Shown here: one piece after another, positions 1 through 8,712 of the stretch
Numbering within the stretch: position 1 is the first letter of the stretch
Layout of the letters: each line of letters starts with the position of its first letter
Assembly (NCBI GenBank): GCA_028284905.1
Contig: JANQQU010000093.1
Location: forward strand, 248,001-312,000
Length of the DNA stretch: 64,000 bases
From: Calditrichia bacterium
Lineage (GTDB): Bacteria; Calditrichota; Calditrichia; RBG-13-44-9; J075
Direction: 5' to 3'
Notes under the pieces: model-generated
The model's database searches: none
Told to the model about the DNA's origin: nothing
Seen by the model: the letters and a program-made list of their open reading frames with translations, nothing else
Translations under genes and position numbers: made by a program

Positions 1-308
1 GCGGCTCTCCCGTAGCAATTGCGGATGATACCAGGCAATTGCCGGCCGCATTCAGGCTCGCACAAAATTATCCCAATCCATTTAACCCATCTACCACGAT
101 CCGCTATCAACTGCCGAAGAATGTACATGTTAGTCTGAAAGTGTATGATATGCTTGGGCAGGAAGTTGAAATTCTCGTTAATCATTTCCAGCAAGCCGGC
201 GCTTATGAGCAGACTTTTTACGCTGAAAATTTAAGCAGCGGTATTTATTTTTATAGCTTAACCGCCGGTAATTTTCAAAGTGTAAGAAAAATGATATTGA
301 TTCGCTAA
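1..308 (+). CDS. C-terminal end of a secreted protein with type IX-style sorting domain (5' partial)
   Basis: The reading frame is open from base 3 to the TAA at 306-308, so only the last ~101 residues of a longer + strand gene are visible. The fragment carries the NYPNPFNPST motif followed by an Ig-like beta-sandwich with a VYDMLGQEV strand, a SSGIYFYSL strand and a final RKMILIR. This is the FlgD-like/Por-secretion C-terminal domain found on many secreted proteins of Calditrichota, Ignavibacteria, KSB1 and related FCB bacteria, where it directs export and surface attachment by the type IX system (family knowledge). The catalytic or binding part of the protein lies outside the window, so its function cannot be stated. 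It converges with the polysaccharide block, separated by a terminator. Confidence 0.85.
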   Translation, partial: GSPVAIADDTRQLPAAFRLAQNYPNPFNPSTTIRYQLPKNVHVSLKVYDMLGQEVEILVNHFQQAGAYEQTFYAENLSSGIYFYSLTAGNFQSVRKMILIR

Positions 309-334
309 AAATATATATGAAATAGAACTAAAGA

Positions 335-368
335 AAAAAGCCGCAATGTATTATTGCGGCTTTTTCTT
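335..368. terminator. Bidirectional Rho-independent terminator between convergent genes
   Basis: A perfect 13-bp stem (335-347 with 353-365, core CCGCAAT/ATTGCGG) with a 5-nt loop is followed by a T-run on the + strand. The A-rich left side gives the same signal on the - strand. It sits between the end of the + strand gene (308) and the end of the - strand SGNH gene (400), so it can stop transcription from both sides. Confidence 0.85.
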
Positions 369-399
369 GGTATCAACCATATTAACTAATTTTGTATGA

Positions 400-1434
400 T
401 TAACGAAGTGTTGGCACAGATGCGGGATCGTTAATGCTGCCGGAAGAGAGTAATGATTGAAAGGCCTCAGTAAGATCCGTTGCTATAATATCGTTTGCTT
501 TCTCATTGGGATGTTGATCCACCGGCATAATCCACATTGAATTATCACTATATGATCTATAACCTTCAGTAAGATCAAATACCTCAATTCCCTTCGCTTG
601 TAAATCTTGTTTAATGGTATTGTACACCGGTCGAAAAGTATCCTTTTTTAGATCGATGTAAATCGGCAAAAGCGCCACTCGAAAAATTTTTCCCTCGGAT
701 TGAACCTGGTTCTTTAAATCGACGATCGCTGCCATATTTTTATGATAATACTTTGCCTGATAAATCTCCGGGCTGGTTAATTTTTTGATTTTAAATTGCC
801 GGCCGACATAATTATTCAGGCGTTTTAAGATGAATTCGATAAATTTTGAATCTCTGGCTCCCGGCCAATCCAGGGCTTGATTACGGAGGATGTAGCTGGT
901 ATCGAATACGATCAGATCATTCAAGTGCAATGCATATAATACGATTTCATGATCTGCCCGATCTTTGACCGTACGGTAGTTCTCCAGGCAGGTCCTGGCA
1001 TTTGCACCCGATTTTCCAAAGTTTAGTATAGTGACTGCTTGACCAGCAGCGCGCAATTTTTCCTGCAAGCGATAAGCATAAGTATCTTCGCAGCGAATGC
1101 CTGATCCATAAGTAAAAGAGTCGCCAAGTAACAAGACCCCGGTGCCTTCCAGTGGCTGTTCGCTGGCGGCTATCCAGCGAGATCCAAACTGATTATAATT
1201 AAACCAGATGGTGTAGTCATTTGCCTTGTAGTAGCCATGATGATCTATATCTTCCTCAAATTTGATCGCCACGGAATGATACGGCGTAAGGAATTTCCAT
1301 TCTCCCAACACCTCTCGATAGGCATATTCATTATTTGTCTGAACATCCTGTGAGGGATAAATACGGAAAAATATTTCACCAAGCAGAAAACTGAAACATA
1401 AAGCTGCCACGGACAATGCTAGATTTTTTAACAT
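400..1434 (-). CDS. Membrane-anchored SGNH/GDSL hydrolase-like protein (copy A)
   Basis: 344 residues. An N-terminal hydrophobic helix (about 3-22) probably anchors a periplasmic domain. SGNH blocks are visible: GDSFTYGSG (block I, nucleophile Ser), FGKSGAN (block II Gly), HLNDL (block III Asn) and DQHPNE (block V Asp-His). Such proteins in exopolysaccharide loci act as O-acetyl esterases or acetyltransferases (as in the AlgJ/AlgX families), so a role in glycan acylation is inferred. It is the last gene of the - strand block. A close paralogue lies at 26975-28018; the two align end to end, by eye about two thirds identical. ATG start at 1434. Confidence 0.75.
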   Translation of the reverse strand: MLKNLALSVAALCFSFLLGEIFFRIYPSQDVQTNNEYAYREVLGEWKFLTPYHSVAIKFEEDIDHHGYYKANDYTIWFNYNQFGSRWIAASEQPLEGTGVLLLGDSFTYGSGIRCEDTYAYRLQEKLRAAGQAVTILNFGKSGANARTCLENYRTVKDRADHEIVLYALHLNDLIVFDTSYILRNQALDWPGARDSKFIEFILKRLNNYVGRQFKIKKLTSPEIYQAKYYHKNMAAIVDLKNQVQSEGKIFRVALLPIYIDLKKDTFRPVYNTIKQDLQAKGIEVFDLTEGYRSYSDNSMWIMPVDQHPNEKANDIIATDLTEAFQSLLSSGSINDPASVPTLR

Positions 1435-1570
1435 TACACTATCATCTTTTAATTTAAACGGAATCGAATGCTTGAAATAGTATAATGGTTAATGATGTTG
1501 CGGCCGTGACAGATCGCCTAATATTTTCAGAAAACCTTGTAATCCAGCGCAGGGTGAATTGGCAAAGGTT

Positions 1571-2758
1571 TTAGAAGGAGATTGTTCTTTCGTTGATTGT
1601 CAACGAAATATTTTCAGACGCTGCCCCAATGTTAGTCGCAGGGGAAGAATTGCTTTCGACAATAATATTACCGCTTATATCGAAGAGGTTTCCTTCCGAA
1701 TAGAGCAGCGTTTTGTTTTTAGGATGCTTTACCCGAAGGTTGATGAACCGGACTCCGCCCGGTTTGCTGCTTCCGCCCGGATTAATTACTATCGGTGTTT
1801 TTCGTGAGCTAACAATTTGGCAATCCGTCAATTTTACTTCTGCAGATGTGCTGGATTTATTGGTGATTTCCAGAGCATTCCCGCTATTATTCTCGATCGT
1901 GCAATTGCTATATTCGATCAGACCTTTCGGGCTGTTATCCCCGATATTGCGAACTCTGATTCCGCCCCGCCCGTTACCAGTTACCCGGCAATTTTCAAAT
2001 CTCACAGATACCGGCAGGGAAGTGCTATCCATGTTTGTCAACCACATTAAGAGTCCATAACCGGTGTTGTTAAAAACCTCTACATTCCGGATGCGAATGT
2101 TTACCAGCCGTTGGGTGGCGCGATTGGGTTCCAGATCTACTCCGGATTGTGGGTTGGTGCCGGTAGTATTTTTGATGATGCAATTTTCCATAAGCAGGTT
2201 CTCAGCGGAAATAATGCTGATACCCTGCCGGCGGTTATTGTCCAGCACGCAATCTTTGATATGAATATTTTTGCTGTAAAATGGGGCCTTGTGGGCATCT
2301 ACCTTAATGCCATCTCCGCCACTATCCCGAATGGTAAATCCATAAACATTGATATTTTCAGAATTAAAAATGCCTAGGCAATGCCGCCATTGACCATCAT
2401 TATACTCTGCTTTATTCATTTGCAAAGTTGCCCCGTATCCGATCAGGGTAATATTATGACTTTTATTGATACTTAGCAGTTTATCATATTTTTCAAATGC
2501 CCCTTTTTTGGCCTGAAGGATAGTGCCTTTTTCCCATATAATTACTTTGTTGCTGCCGCGAAATTTTAAGGGACGGACGATCCAGGGGGCTCCCGGATTT
2601 GGAATGATGATTGTATCCGCGGTGGTTTTAAAAGCTTTATTGAAAACTTCGGTGGCATCTTCCGAGGGACGCTCATCGATACGATAAACAGATGCATTTA
2701 TAGTAAAAAAAATACCGAGGCAAATTAGAAAAAATGTTGAATAAATTGATCTTGGCAC
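1571..2758 (-). CDS. Secreted right-handed parallel beta-helix protein
   Basis: About 395 residues. A signal-peptide-like hydrophobic stretch (STFFLICLGIFF) is followed by repeated beta-helix rungs with N-rich turns (for example NSENINVYGFTIRDSGG, ENCIIKNTTGTNP, RFENCRVTGNGRGGIRVRN, YSNCTIENNSGNALEI). The fold is shared by pectate lyases, polysaccharide epimerases and phage-type depolymerases. In this context a glycan lyase or C5-epimerase-like role is plausible, but no catalytic residues could be assigned. The frame opens with TTG at 2764; GTG at 2758 is preferred because GCGGAG lies 6 nt upstream. It follows the GT4 gene after 11 nt. Confidence 0.7.
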   Translation of the reverse strand: MPRSIYSTFFLICLGIFFTINASVYRIDERPSEDATEVFNKAFKTTADTIIIPNPGAPWIVRPLKFRGSNKVIIWEKGTILQAKKGAFEKYDKLLSINKSHNITLIGYGATLQMNKAEYNDGQWRHCLGIFNSENINVYGFTIRDSGGDGIKVDAHKAPFYSKNIHIKDCVLDNNRRQGISIISAENLLMENCIIKNTTGTNPQSGVDLEPNRATQRLVNIRIRNVEVFNNTGYGLLMWLTNMDSTSLPVSVRFENCRVTGNGRGGIRVRNIGDNSPKGLIEYSNCTIENNSGNALEITNKSSTSAEVKLTDCQIVSSRKTPIVINPGGSSKPGGVRFINLRVKHPKNKTLLYSEGNLFDISGNIIVESNSSPATNIGAASENISLTINERTISF

Positions 2759-2769
2759 TGCCAACTCCG

Positions 2770-3930
2770 CTAATTCTTATTGTTCAAAATTTGTTGATAA
2801 ACGTTTTTTACCTGGCCGGCAATCACTTGCAGGTCGAACATTTCCACAGCGCGTTTCCGGGAGGCTTCGCCGTAAAGGTTTCGTAACTCCGGCTGTTCGA
2901 TTAACACACGCAAGTTGTTGGTAATAGCCTGGGCATCCCGCTGAGGAATCAGAAAACCATTGACCTGATCAGCCACGGCTTCATTACAACCGGGAGAATT
3001 TGTTGTAATAATCGGCAAACCCATTGATGCAGATTCCAGAAGGACCCGGGGAATGCCTTCCCGATAGTTCGAAGGCAGTACGAAAATATCGGAAGCCGCA
3101 AGTATCTGGGGAACATCCTTGCGTGCGCCGGTCCAGATAATATCTTTTTGCAACTCTGCCAATTCCGTTTTGCTTAAGCTGTCCATACTGTCCCGGTCAT
3201 CCGGGCCGACCAGAAGGAATTTGACATGATCGAATTGCTGTCCCAATTCCCTTGCGGCGGTAGCATATTCCAGAACACCTTTAGTGCGAATTAAGCGCGA
3301 AATCATGGTTATGACAATGTCATTTGGTTTTAAACCCAGCGATTTCCTGAGAGTAAGGCTGGATTTCCGTGTAAAACGCGACGGATCAAAATAGCTGGTA
3401 TCGACGCCCGACCCGAGAATGACCCGGGTTTTCTCCTGCGAAACGATATTTGCCGAAATAAACTGTTTGGCATCGTCATGATTTTGGAAGATCGTAAGTG
3501 TTGACACACTGGATGCCAGCTTTTGTAAAGGTTGATAAACTGTGCGCAGGATGCGGGTTTTAAAGTCTTCCCCGGCATAAAGAGAACCTAAGCCGGGAAT
3601 AGTGCCAATAATTATCGGTATTCCGGCTATTCGCGCAGCAAGGCGGGCCCAGACCGCCGGTTTGGTATCAAAAGTGTGAACGATTTCTGGTTTCAAATCC
3701 CGAAAAACTTTAACTAATTCATTCAGGGTTTTAAGGTCGGTTAAAGGACTGGCCTGCCGGCTTAAACGGTAAAAATTGTATTCAAATCCTTCAGCTTGAA
3801 ACTTCTCTCCCAGCGCTGGATGAGATCCCAGGGCGCTCATACAAAATTCTGGATGAAGGCAATGCATCAAATCCAGGCGGGCATCAATATCTTCCCCACC
3901 GACTAATAATACTTTAGGTTGCTGACTCAT
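2770..3930 (-). CDS. Glycosyltransferase family 4 (GT-B fold)
   Basis: 386 residues. The N-terminal half contains the HTFDTKPAVWARLAARIAGI region typical of acceptor domains of PglA/WbpT-type enzymes. The C-terminal half carries the donor domain: SRLIRTKGVLEY, LVGPDD, then the EX7E motif in EGIPRVLLE followed by SMGLPIITTNSPGCNEAV. It should transfer a sugar from an NDP-sugar to a lipid-linked acceptor at the cytoplasmic membrane face; donor and acceptor are unknown. Lies 30 nt downstream of the nucleotidyltransferase-kinase fusion gene. Confidence 0.88.
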   Translation of the reverse strand: MSQQPKVLLVGGEDIDARLDLMHCLHPEFCMSALGSHPALGEKFQAEGFEYNFYRLSRQASPLTDLKTLNELVKVFRDLKPEIVHTFDTKPAVWARLAARIAGIPIIIGTIPGLGSLYAGEDFKTRILRTVYQPLQKLASSVSTLTIFQNHDDAKQFISANIVSQEKTRVILGSGVDTSYFDPSRFTRKSSLTLRKSLGLKPNDIVITMISRLIRTKGVLEYATAARELGQQFDHVKFLLVGPDDRDSMDSLSKTELAELQKDIIWTGARKDVPQILAASDIFVLPSNYREGIPRVLLESASMGLPIITTNSPGCNEAVADQVNGFLIPQRDAQAITNNLRVLIEQPELRNLYGEASRKRAVEMFDLQVIAGQVKNVYQQILNNKN

Positions 3931-3960
3931 TCTGATAACTCCCTGTCATAAACCGCTCTT

Positions 3961-5490
3961 CTAGAGCGATTCCCAAATGTTTTTTTTGACATTCAGGATC
4001 GTTGCTTCCAGCGTTTGTTCCGTATCGACATCATACATATATTGCGTGCCCGGCTTTTGCCATTTTCGGTTGAGACTGTGCCGATACTCCAGATATTCAT
4101 CGGTCTCTTTTCCGGGCTTATTCCGATCATTATTTCGCTGCTTGGCCGTTGCTACCGAGACATGCAGCTTTAAGGCGACATCCGGTGGTGGAATTTGCTG
4201 GTAAAGCCGTTTCTCCATACTTTCCAGGCGGCGATAAATTTTTCCGATGATCCCCGGCATTCCCGGCGCACGTTGCAAGCGGGGGCTGTCCATTGCGCCA
4301 ACAATCTCGGAAGGGTATCGATCGCAAATAACAATCTGCCCATTTGCCGCCCAACGGTGCACTTTTAGCAGCAAGGCACGCCGATCCCAGGCGAGAACAA
4401 CGGACCGAACGCCTAACAACAAGGCCGAGATGCCTTTCGGAGGTTTCTCGGGAGCGTTGGTTTCATTGGTTGCGGGCGCATTATACTGACCGCTGATGCC
4501 CGGTTTTAAACGGCGTATTAATTGCAATATCAGGTTTAACGGGGCAGTCATTAAAGTGGAGGGTGGACGCCCGGCATGAACTTTTCTTGTAGCGAAAACG
4601 CTGCCCAGCCAACGCTTGGTTTCCTTTACCATGGTGGATTTACCAGTAGCATCTGCCCCAAGTATGGCGATTACGGAACCGCCGCTTTCAATCATCTTAT
4701 TGCGGCGCAGCCCGCGCATGCGCTGAAAAATATAGCCCGAGAGAAACATGCCATAACTGCGATGATGGGCAAAAAAAGAGTTACGTTTATAAATAAACAA
4801 CCGTCGCCGCATCTTTCTCGCCAGTAAAATTCGTGACAACATCGATGTATTTAAACTGAGAGATTGAATGCATTGTTTAAAGAGGTCGCTGTCGACAACC
4901 GGGCAGTATTCTGCCAGGTATTCAGTTGCTTTATCGATATCAGCACCATCGAGCAACCAAAGTAATTCTGCCTTAATTTCTTCCGACTTGCCAATCAGGT
5001 AAATAATGTCCAGCAGCGAGCCGTATTTGATCATATGCCGAACGATAAATATTACCAGCTCAGCCGATTTTGAGGTGACCCGAATGCCTTCAAACTGATA
5101 CCCATCGGCAAGCAGCATATTCTCAAAAGGGAACATATGACTTTTTACAAAGCTTTCTCCGGTAAGCACATTGGTAAAGAGATGGACATGAATTAAAATC
5201 GCTGTATCAGGGTCGAATCCGTAATAGTGGGAAACACCGGGTATTTCCGGTGTATTTCTGACAAAAGCACGCTTGAAACCCAGTGAGGTCAATACGTTTA
5301 AGGCATTTGTCAAATCTGATCGATCGACCAGTAAATCGAGATCAAGATCGCCGGCTAAGGCACTGGTGAGGGAGAAATTGCTTTTCCAGTGGCAGTATCG
5401 AATATTTTTTTCATTCAGTGCTTCGATAAGCTTGGGAATTAAATGCGGCAAATCGATGGTTGCCGAAGAAGTCGCATGCGTTTTCGTCAT
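3961..5490 (-). CDS. Nucleotidyltransferase-like (PF14907 type) / P-loop kinase fusion
   Basis: 509 residues in two parts. Residues ~15-260 resemble the NTP_transf_5 nucleotidyltransferase-like family: CHWKSN (33-38) and the acidic motif GDLDLDLLVD (47-56). Residues ~272-509 form a thymidylate-kinase-like P-loop domain with Walker A GADATGKST (278-286), an ICDRYP motif and a lid region rich in Lys/Arg. A sugar or nucleotide phosphotransfer role in glycan precursor synthesis is inferred; the substrate is unknown. Six bases separate it from the next upstream gene, another P-loop kinase, so the two probably act together. ATG start at 5490. Confidence 0.65.
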   Translation of the reverse strand: MTKTHATSSATIDLPHLIPKLIEALNEKNIRYCHWKSNFSLTSALAGDLDLDLLVDRSDLTNALNVLTSLGFKRAFVRNTPEIPGVSHYYGFDPDTAILIHVHLFTNVLTGESFVKSHMFPFENMLLADGYQFEGIRVTSKSAELVIFIVRHMIKYGSLLDIIYLIGKSEEIKAELLWLLDGADIDKATEYLAEYCPVVDSDLFKQCIQSLSLNTSMLSRILLARKMRRRLFIYKRNSFFAHHRSYGMFLSGYIFQRMRGLRRNKMIESGGSVIAILGADATGKSTMVKETKRWLGSVFATRKVHAGRPPSTLMTAPLNLILQLIRRLKPGISGQYNAPATNETNAPEKPPKGISALLLGVRSVVLAWDRRALLLKVHRWAANGQIVICDRYPSEIVGAMDSPRLQRAPGMPGIIGKIYRRLESMEKRLYQQIPPPDVALKLHVSVATAKQRNNDRNKPGKETDEYLEYRHSLNRKWQKPGTQYMYDVDTEQTLEATILNVKKNIWESL

Positions 5491-5496
5491 CGTGAG

Positions 5497-6273
5497 TTAT
5501 TCCTTAATCATCATCGTTTTCGCTGTTTGGGGCCGGTATGGATGCCGATCGATAGCATCCTGAAGGATTCTCCGCAAAGATATAAAATTAGAGTGTTGGC
5601 TACCGCTTAAAGTTAAATCACTCTCTATAATTTGCAGACACGGGCGAATTCGCTCATCTGCAACAATTTCATCGAATAAAACCACAGTTTTTTCAATGAA
5701 ATTGTGCACTGTCGGGAGGGAAATATCCGGCAAGCGTTTGTGTCCTCGTTCGCGGGTTCTCTGCACAAGCTTAAAGATGTCCTGTTTTACATAAACAAGC
5801 GCATCCGGCAGTGGCACCAGTGTTAAAAATTGCTGAGTATCGGGCGCTGGCGAATCTTCCGCCGCATTGATAAAAATGATATTGGCCGCATGTACTGTGC
5901 CTTCATCTACCAGAATTAATTGCTGATCATTATCTCGCCGGCGAATAATCTCATAAACACCAATGCGTTTGAGGGCATTGCGGTAAAGATGCAGCTTTTC
6001 CCAGAGGGGAATTGGCGTTGAAAAAATCGTTTTGGTCATGAAGCGGCGAAATTGACGGTAGCGGCTTACAGTTAGTGCGGCAACGAGCAATGGTAACATG
6101 TTGGTTACAATCAGGCGAAGATGTTTTTGCCGGATATTTGCCAGACCAGCCTGTTTCATTATAAAATTTTCACTGGTAATAACAGGCATGTTGCTTTCTC
6201 TGCTCGCTGATTGAATAGCAGCTAAAAGTGTTGATTTTCCTGAACTTGTGCAGCCGATTAGCTCGATCTGCAT
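5497..6273 (-). CDS. Small P-loop NTPase/kinase
   Basis: 258 residues. Walker A GCTSSGKST is at 7-15 right after the initial beta strand MQIELI. A switch-like acidic strand LILVDEGTVHAA and a basic lid region (RTRERGHKRLP) follow, as in nucleoside/sugar kinases. No specific family was recognised. It lies 6 nt upstream of the nucleotidyltransferase-kinase fusion, which suggests a shared pathway step. Substrate unknown; it could also be a regulatory GTPase-like ATPase, but the lid favours a kinase. Confidence 0.55.
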   Translation of the reverse strand: MQIELIGCTSSGKSTLLAAIQSASRESNMPVITSENFIMKQAGLANIRQKHLRLIVTNMLPLLVAALTVSRYRQFRRFMTKTIFSTPIPLWEKLHLYRNALKRIGVYEIIRRRDNDQQLILVDEGTVHAANIIFINAAEDSPAPDTQQFLTLVPLPDALVYVKQDIFKLVQRTRERGHKRLPDISLPTVHNFIEKTVVLFDEIVADERIRPCLQIIESDLTLSGSQHSNFISLRRILQDAIDRHPYRPQTAKTMMIKE

Positions 6274-6334
6274 ATAAACTTTCCTTTAAAGAATTGTGGC
6301 TATTGTAAACTGAATTTAGTAGTAGGGGAGGCGT

Positions 6335-7432
6335 CTAATTTCCAACCAGGGCGAGATCGTAGACCTTTGCCATTCCTTTTTGCATGGTTTCCACACTGAA
6401 TCTTTCCTGGATTAAGCGACTGCACTTCTGGCCGATTTGTTTTCTCTCTGCCGGGGACATCTCCTGAAATCGTTGAATTTCTCTGCTGAAGCCTTCAACG
6501 TCATCTGTATCCAACAGCGGAATAAAATCGATCCCTTCAGCAATTTCCCGGTGTGGAGGAATGTCCGATAAAATAACCGGACACCCGCAGGCCATTGCTT
6601 CCATGACAGCTACCGGCAATCCTTCTCCCCGGGATGCGGAAACAAATAGATCCGCGTTGGAAACAATCCGAAATACGTCATCCCGGCTAATCAAGCCGGT
6701 AACTTTCCAATGATCAGCGAGGCCAAGGGAAGCGGCTGTTTCATTTAGTTTCTCTCGCAGGTGCCCTTCTCCTATGCAGACCATTTTAGTCTCCCCATTC
6801 CAGGCTTTGCTGAAAGCCTGCAGCAGGGTAAAATAGTTTTTGATCTCTATAACTCGCCCGATCGTTGCAATCGTAAATTGAGGATTACGCTTCGCACTTT
6901 TATTGCGGGCAATGACTGTTTCGATACGATCAAGATCGACGGCATTTTGCACAACGTGGAATTTACCTTTCCCGAGCCATTTATAGAAGGAGGGGAAGCT
7001 TTCCAGGGCGGATTTGCTACACATAACAATTTTCCGAAAATACATGAATACCGGCATCATCATGTATTGATTGCGCGGTTTATAATTCTGAAATGAATTA
7101 TGCACAGTATAAACGGTCTGCCGATAATATTTCCCGAGCATTAAACAGGTTAATATGAACATCAACCCAACGTGGGGAGAATGCAAATGGATGATGTCAT
7201 ATTCCTTTCTACGGAGGGCCTTCTTTAGATTTGCCATAAAGCCGGATATGCTGCCATTCCCTTCATACAGTGCCAGTTCCGAAGGAATCTCCATCTCCGA
7301 AGGGAAATAGGAGCAAATCGTAATATCTCGTTCGTGGCGCATTGGCAGGCAATGCTCATTATATGCACAGCAGGTTTCCTGCCGGGTAATAAATACTTGT
7401 AAAACGCTCAATTTTTTGGATTCAGACGACAT
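6335..7432 (-). CDS. Glycosyltransferase family 4 (GT-B fold)
   Basis: 365 residues from the chosen start. The open frame reaches back to 7516 but would overlap the polymerase gene; ATG at 7432 has GAGGTG about 6 nt upstream and leads directly into KLSVLQVFITRQETCCAYNE, the first Rossmann strand. The C-terminal domain has the donor-binding pattern: TIGRVIEIKNYFTLLQAF, VCIGEGHLREKL, SNADLFVSASRGEGLPVAVMEAMACGCPVI (EX7E in EGLPVAVME). Likely adds one sugar of the repeat unit on the cytoplasmic face. Specificity unknown. Confidence 0.85.
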   Translation of the reverse strand: MSSESKKLSVLQVFITRQETCCAYNEHCLPMRHERDITICSYFPSEMEIPSELALYEGNGSISGFMANLKKALRRKEYDIIHLHSPHVGLMFILTCLMLGKYYRQTVYTVHNSFQNYKPRNQYMMMPVFMYFRKIVMCSKSALESFPSFYKWLGKGKFHVVQNAVDLDRIETVIARNKSAKRNPQFTIATIGRVIEIKNYFTLLQAFSKAWNGETKMVCIGEGHLREKLNETAASLGLADHWKVTGLISRDDVFRIVSNADLFVSASRGEGLPVAVMEAMACGCPVILSDIPPHREIAEGIDFIPLLDTDDVEGFSREIQRFQEMSPAERKQIGQKCSRLIQERFSVETMQKGMAKVYDLALVGN

Positions 7433-7490
7433 AAAAACACCTCTGGATTGAAACTTTGAAAATAGATAAGAATAACCTGCGAAACGTCGC

Positions 7491-8705
7491 TTAATCGAAA
7501 CGGGGAATTTTAGCATGGATTTGCAAGCGTTCGCGGTACGGTTCGAATGTGTAGGCGTTGATAATTATAAAACTGAAGAATAGCCAGGTGGCCTTGCGAT
7601 ATTCCCAGGCAAATGTATTCGCATCCAACAACCAAACCAGCAACACACTGACCCATACCATTGCCTGCCAGCGCGGTTGTTTCACTGCATGAAAAAAACA
7701 AATAAAAATAACCGTTAAAAATAATGACAGGCCTATAATGCCACTTTCCGCAGCAATGGATAAAAAAGTATTATGAACCACTATTTCGGAGGGGACAGCC
7801 ACAGCAACGGTATTGCTGCCGACACCAATTAATGGATTATCTTTAACAACCTCAAGACCTTCAATCCACAGTCCACCGCGTTCACCGAGATCGCCGCCGG
7901 AAATTGACTGGCCAATAGTTGAGAGGCGATTAATAGAGGATTGTGGTACTAAACTAATCAGAAAAACGATGCCCAGGGCGACACTGGAAATTATCATGGT
8001 TCTTTGGAGTAGCGATAGCCTTTTTAGAGACAGGAGAATGAATATAATTGCCGGTACGCTGGCAATGATTCCTCCACGGGATGCAGTAAGCATGATTCCG
8101 TAAAGCGCAGCCGGTACGTACATCAAATTTATTAATCGGAAAACAGATTGAATGAGAGAGGGATTTTTTGCTGCATCTTCAAATGTTGCTCTGCTTTCAC
8201 AGAACAAATGCCAGGCTATCGGTATTCCCAGAGCTAAAATAAAAGCAATGGCATTTTCATTGAATCCGGTGGTCGTAAATCGCCCCTGTACATTTTGATG
8301 CGTTCCCTGAAGATAGCTGTTAACCAAATTAAAAATAGATACATAGGCACCAATTATATATGCCTGAATAGCTGCTCTTAAATGTTCGGGTTTTACCAGA
8401 ACATCCCAAAGAATCCATACAAAAAACAATAATTGTACATACGTTTGCGCGCGGACGAGTGTGGGGCTGGTTGCTATGCTCCAAAAGTAACTGGCGATAT
8501 TCCAAAGCATAAACGCCATACCAGCAATATGAAAGATGGTAATGCGTCGTAATCTGCCATTAACAATGACTTGCAATCCCCAAATAAGCGCCCCGATGAC
8601 GCCGGTGATTCGACCCATCGTACCCAGCTGTGGGAGCGTAATAACATTTTCCCAGGGAATAGTGAAAATTAGCAATAATGTCATCCAATAAGCTAATTTA
8701 CGCAT
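7491..8705 (-). CDS. O-antigen polymerase/ligase family (Wzy/WaaL-like) membrane protein
   Basis: 404 residues with roughly ten hydrophobic helices. The Wzy_C/O-antigen ligase signature is clear: LTASRGG (206-212) before a helix, a large periplasmic loop with WIEGLEVVKDNPLIGVGSN, and HNTFLSIAAESGIIG (311-325), the conserved HN...E..G stretch. It either polymerises lipid-linked repeat units in the periplasm or ligates the finished glycan to an acceptor; sequence alone does not separate the two. As the only gene of this type here, and with Wzx and Wzz present, a polymerase role is favoured (inference). It lies 7 nt after the upstream GT4 gene. Confidence 0.8.
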   Translation of the reverse strand: MRKLAYWMTLLLIFTIPWENVITLPQLGTMGRITGVIGALIWGLQVIVNGRLRRITIFHIAGMAFMLWNIASYFWSIATSPTLVRAQTYVQLLFFVWILWDVLVKPEHLRAAIQAYIIGAYVSIFNLVNSYLQGTHQNVQGRFTTTGFNENAIAFILALGIPIAWHLFCESRATFEDAAKNPSLIQSVFRLINLMYVPAALYGIMLTASRGGIIASVPAIIFILLSLKRLSLLQRTMIISSVALGIVFLISLVPQSSINRLSTIGQSISGGDLGERGGLWIEGLEVVKDNPLIGVGSNTVAVAVPSEIVVHNTFLSIAAESGIIGLSLFLTVIFICFFHAVKQPRWQAMVWVSVLLVWLLDANTFAWEYRKATWLFFSFIIINAYTFEPYRERLQIHAKIPRFD

Positions 8706-8712
8706 ATTATCC

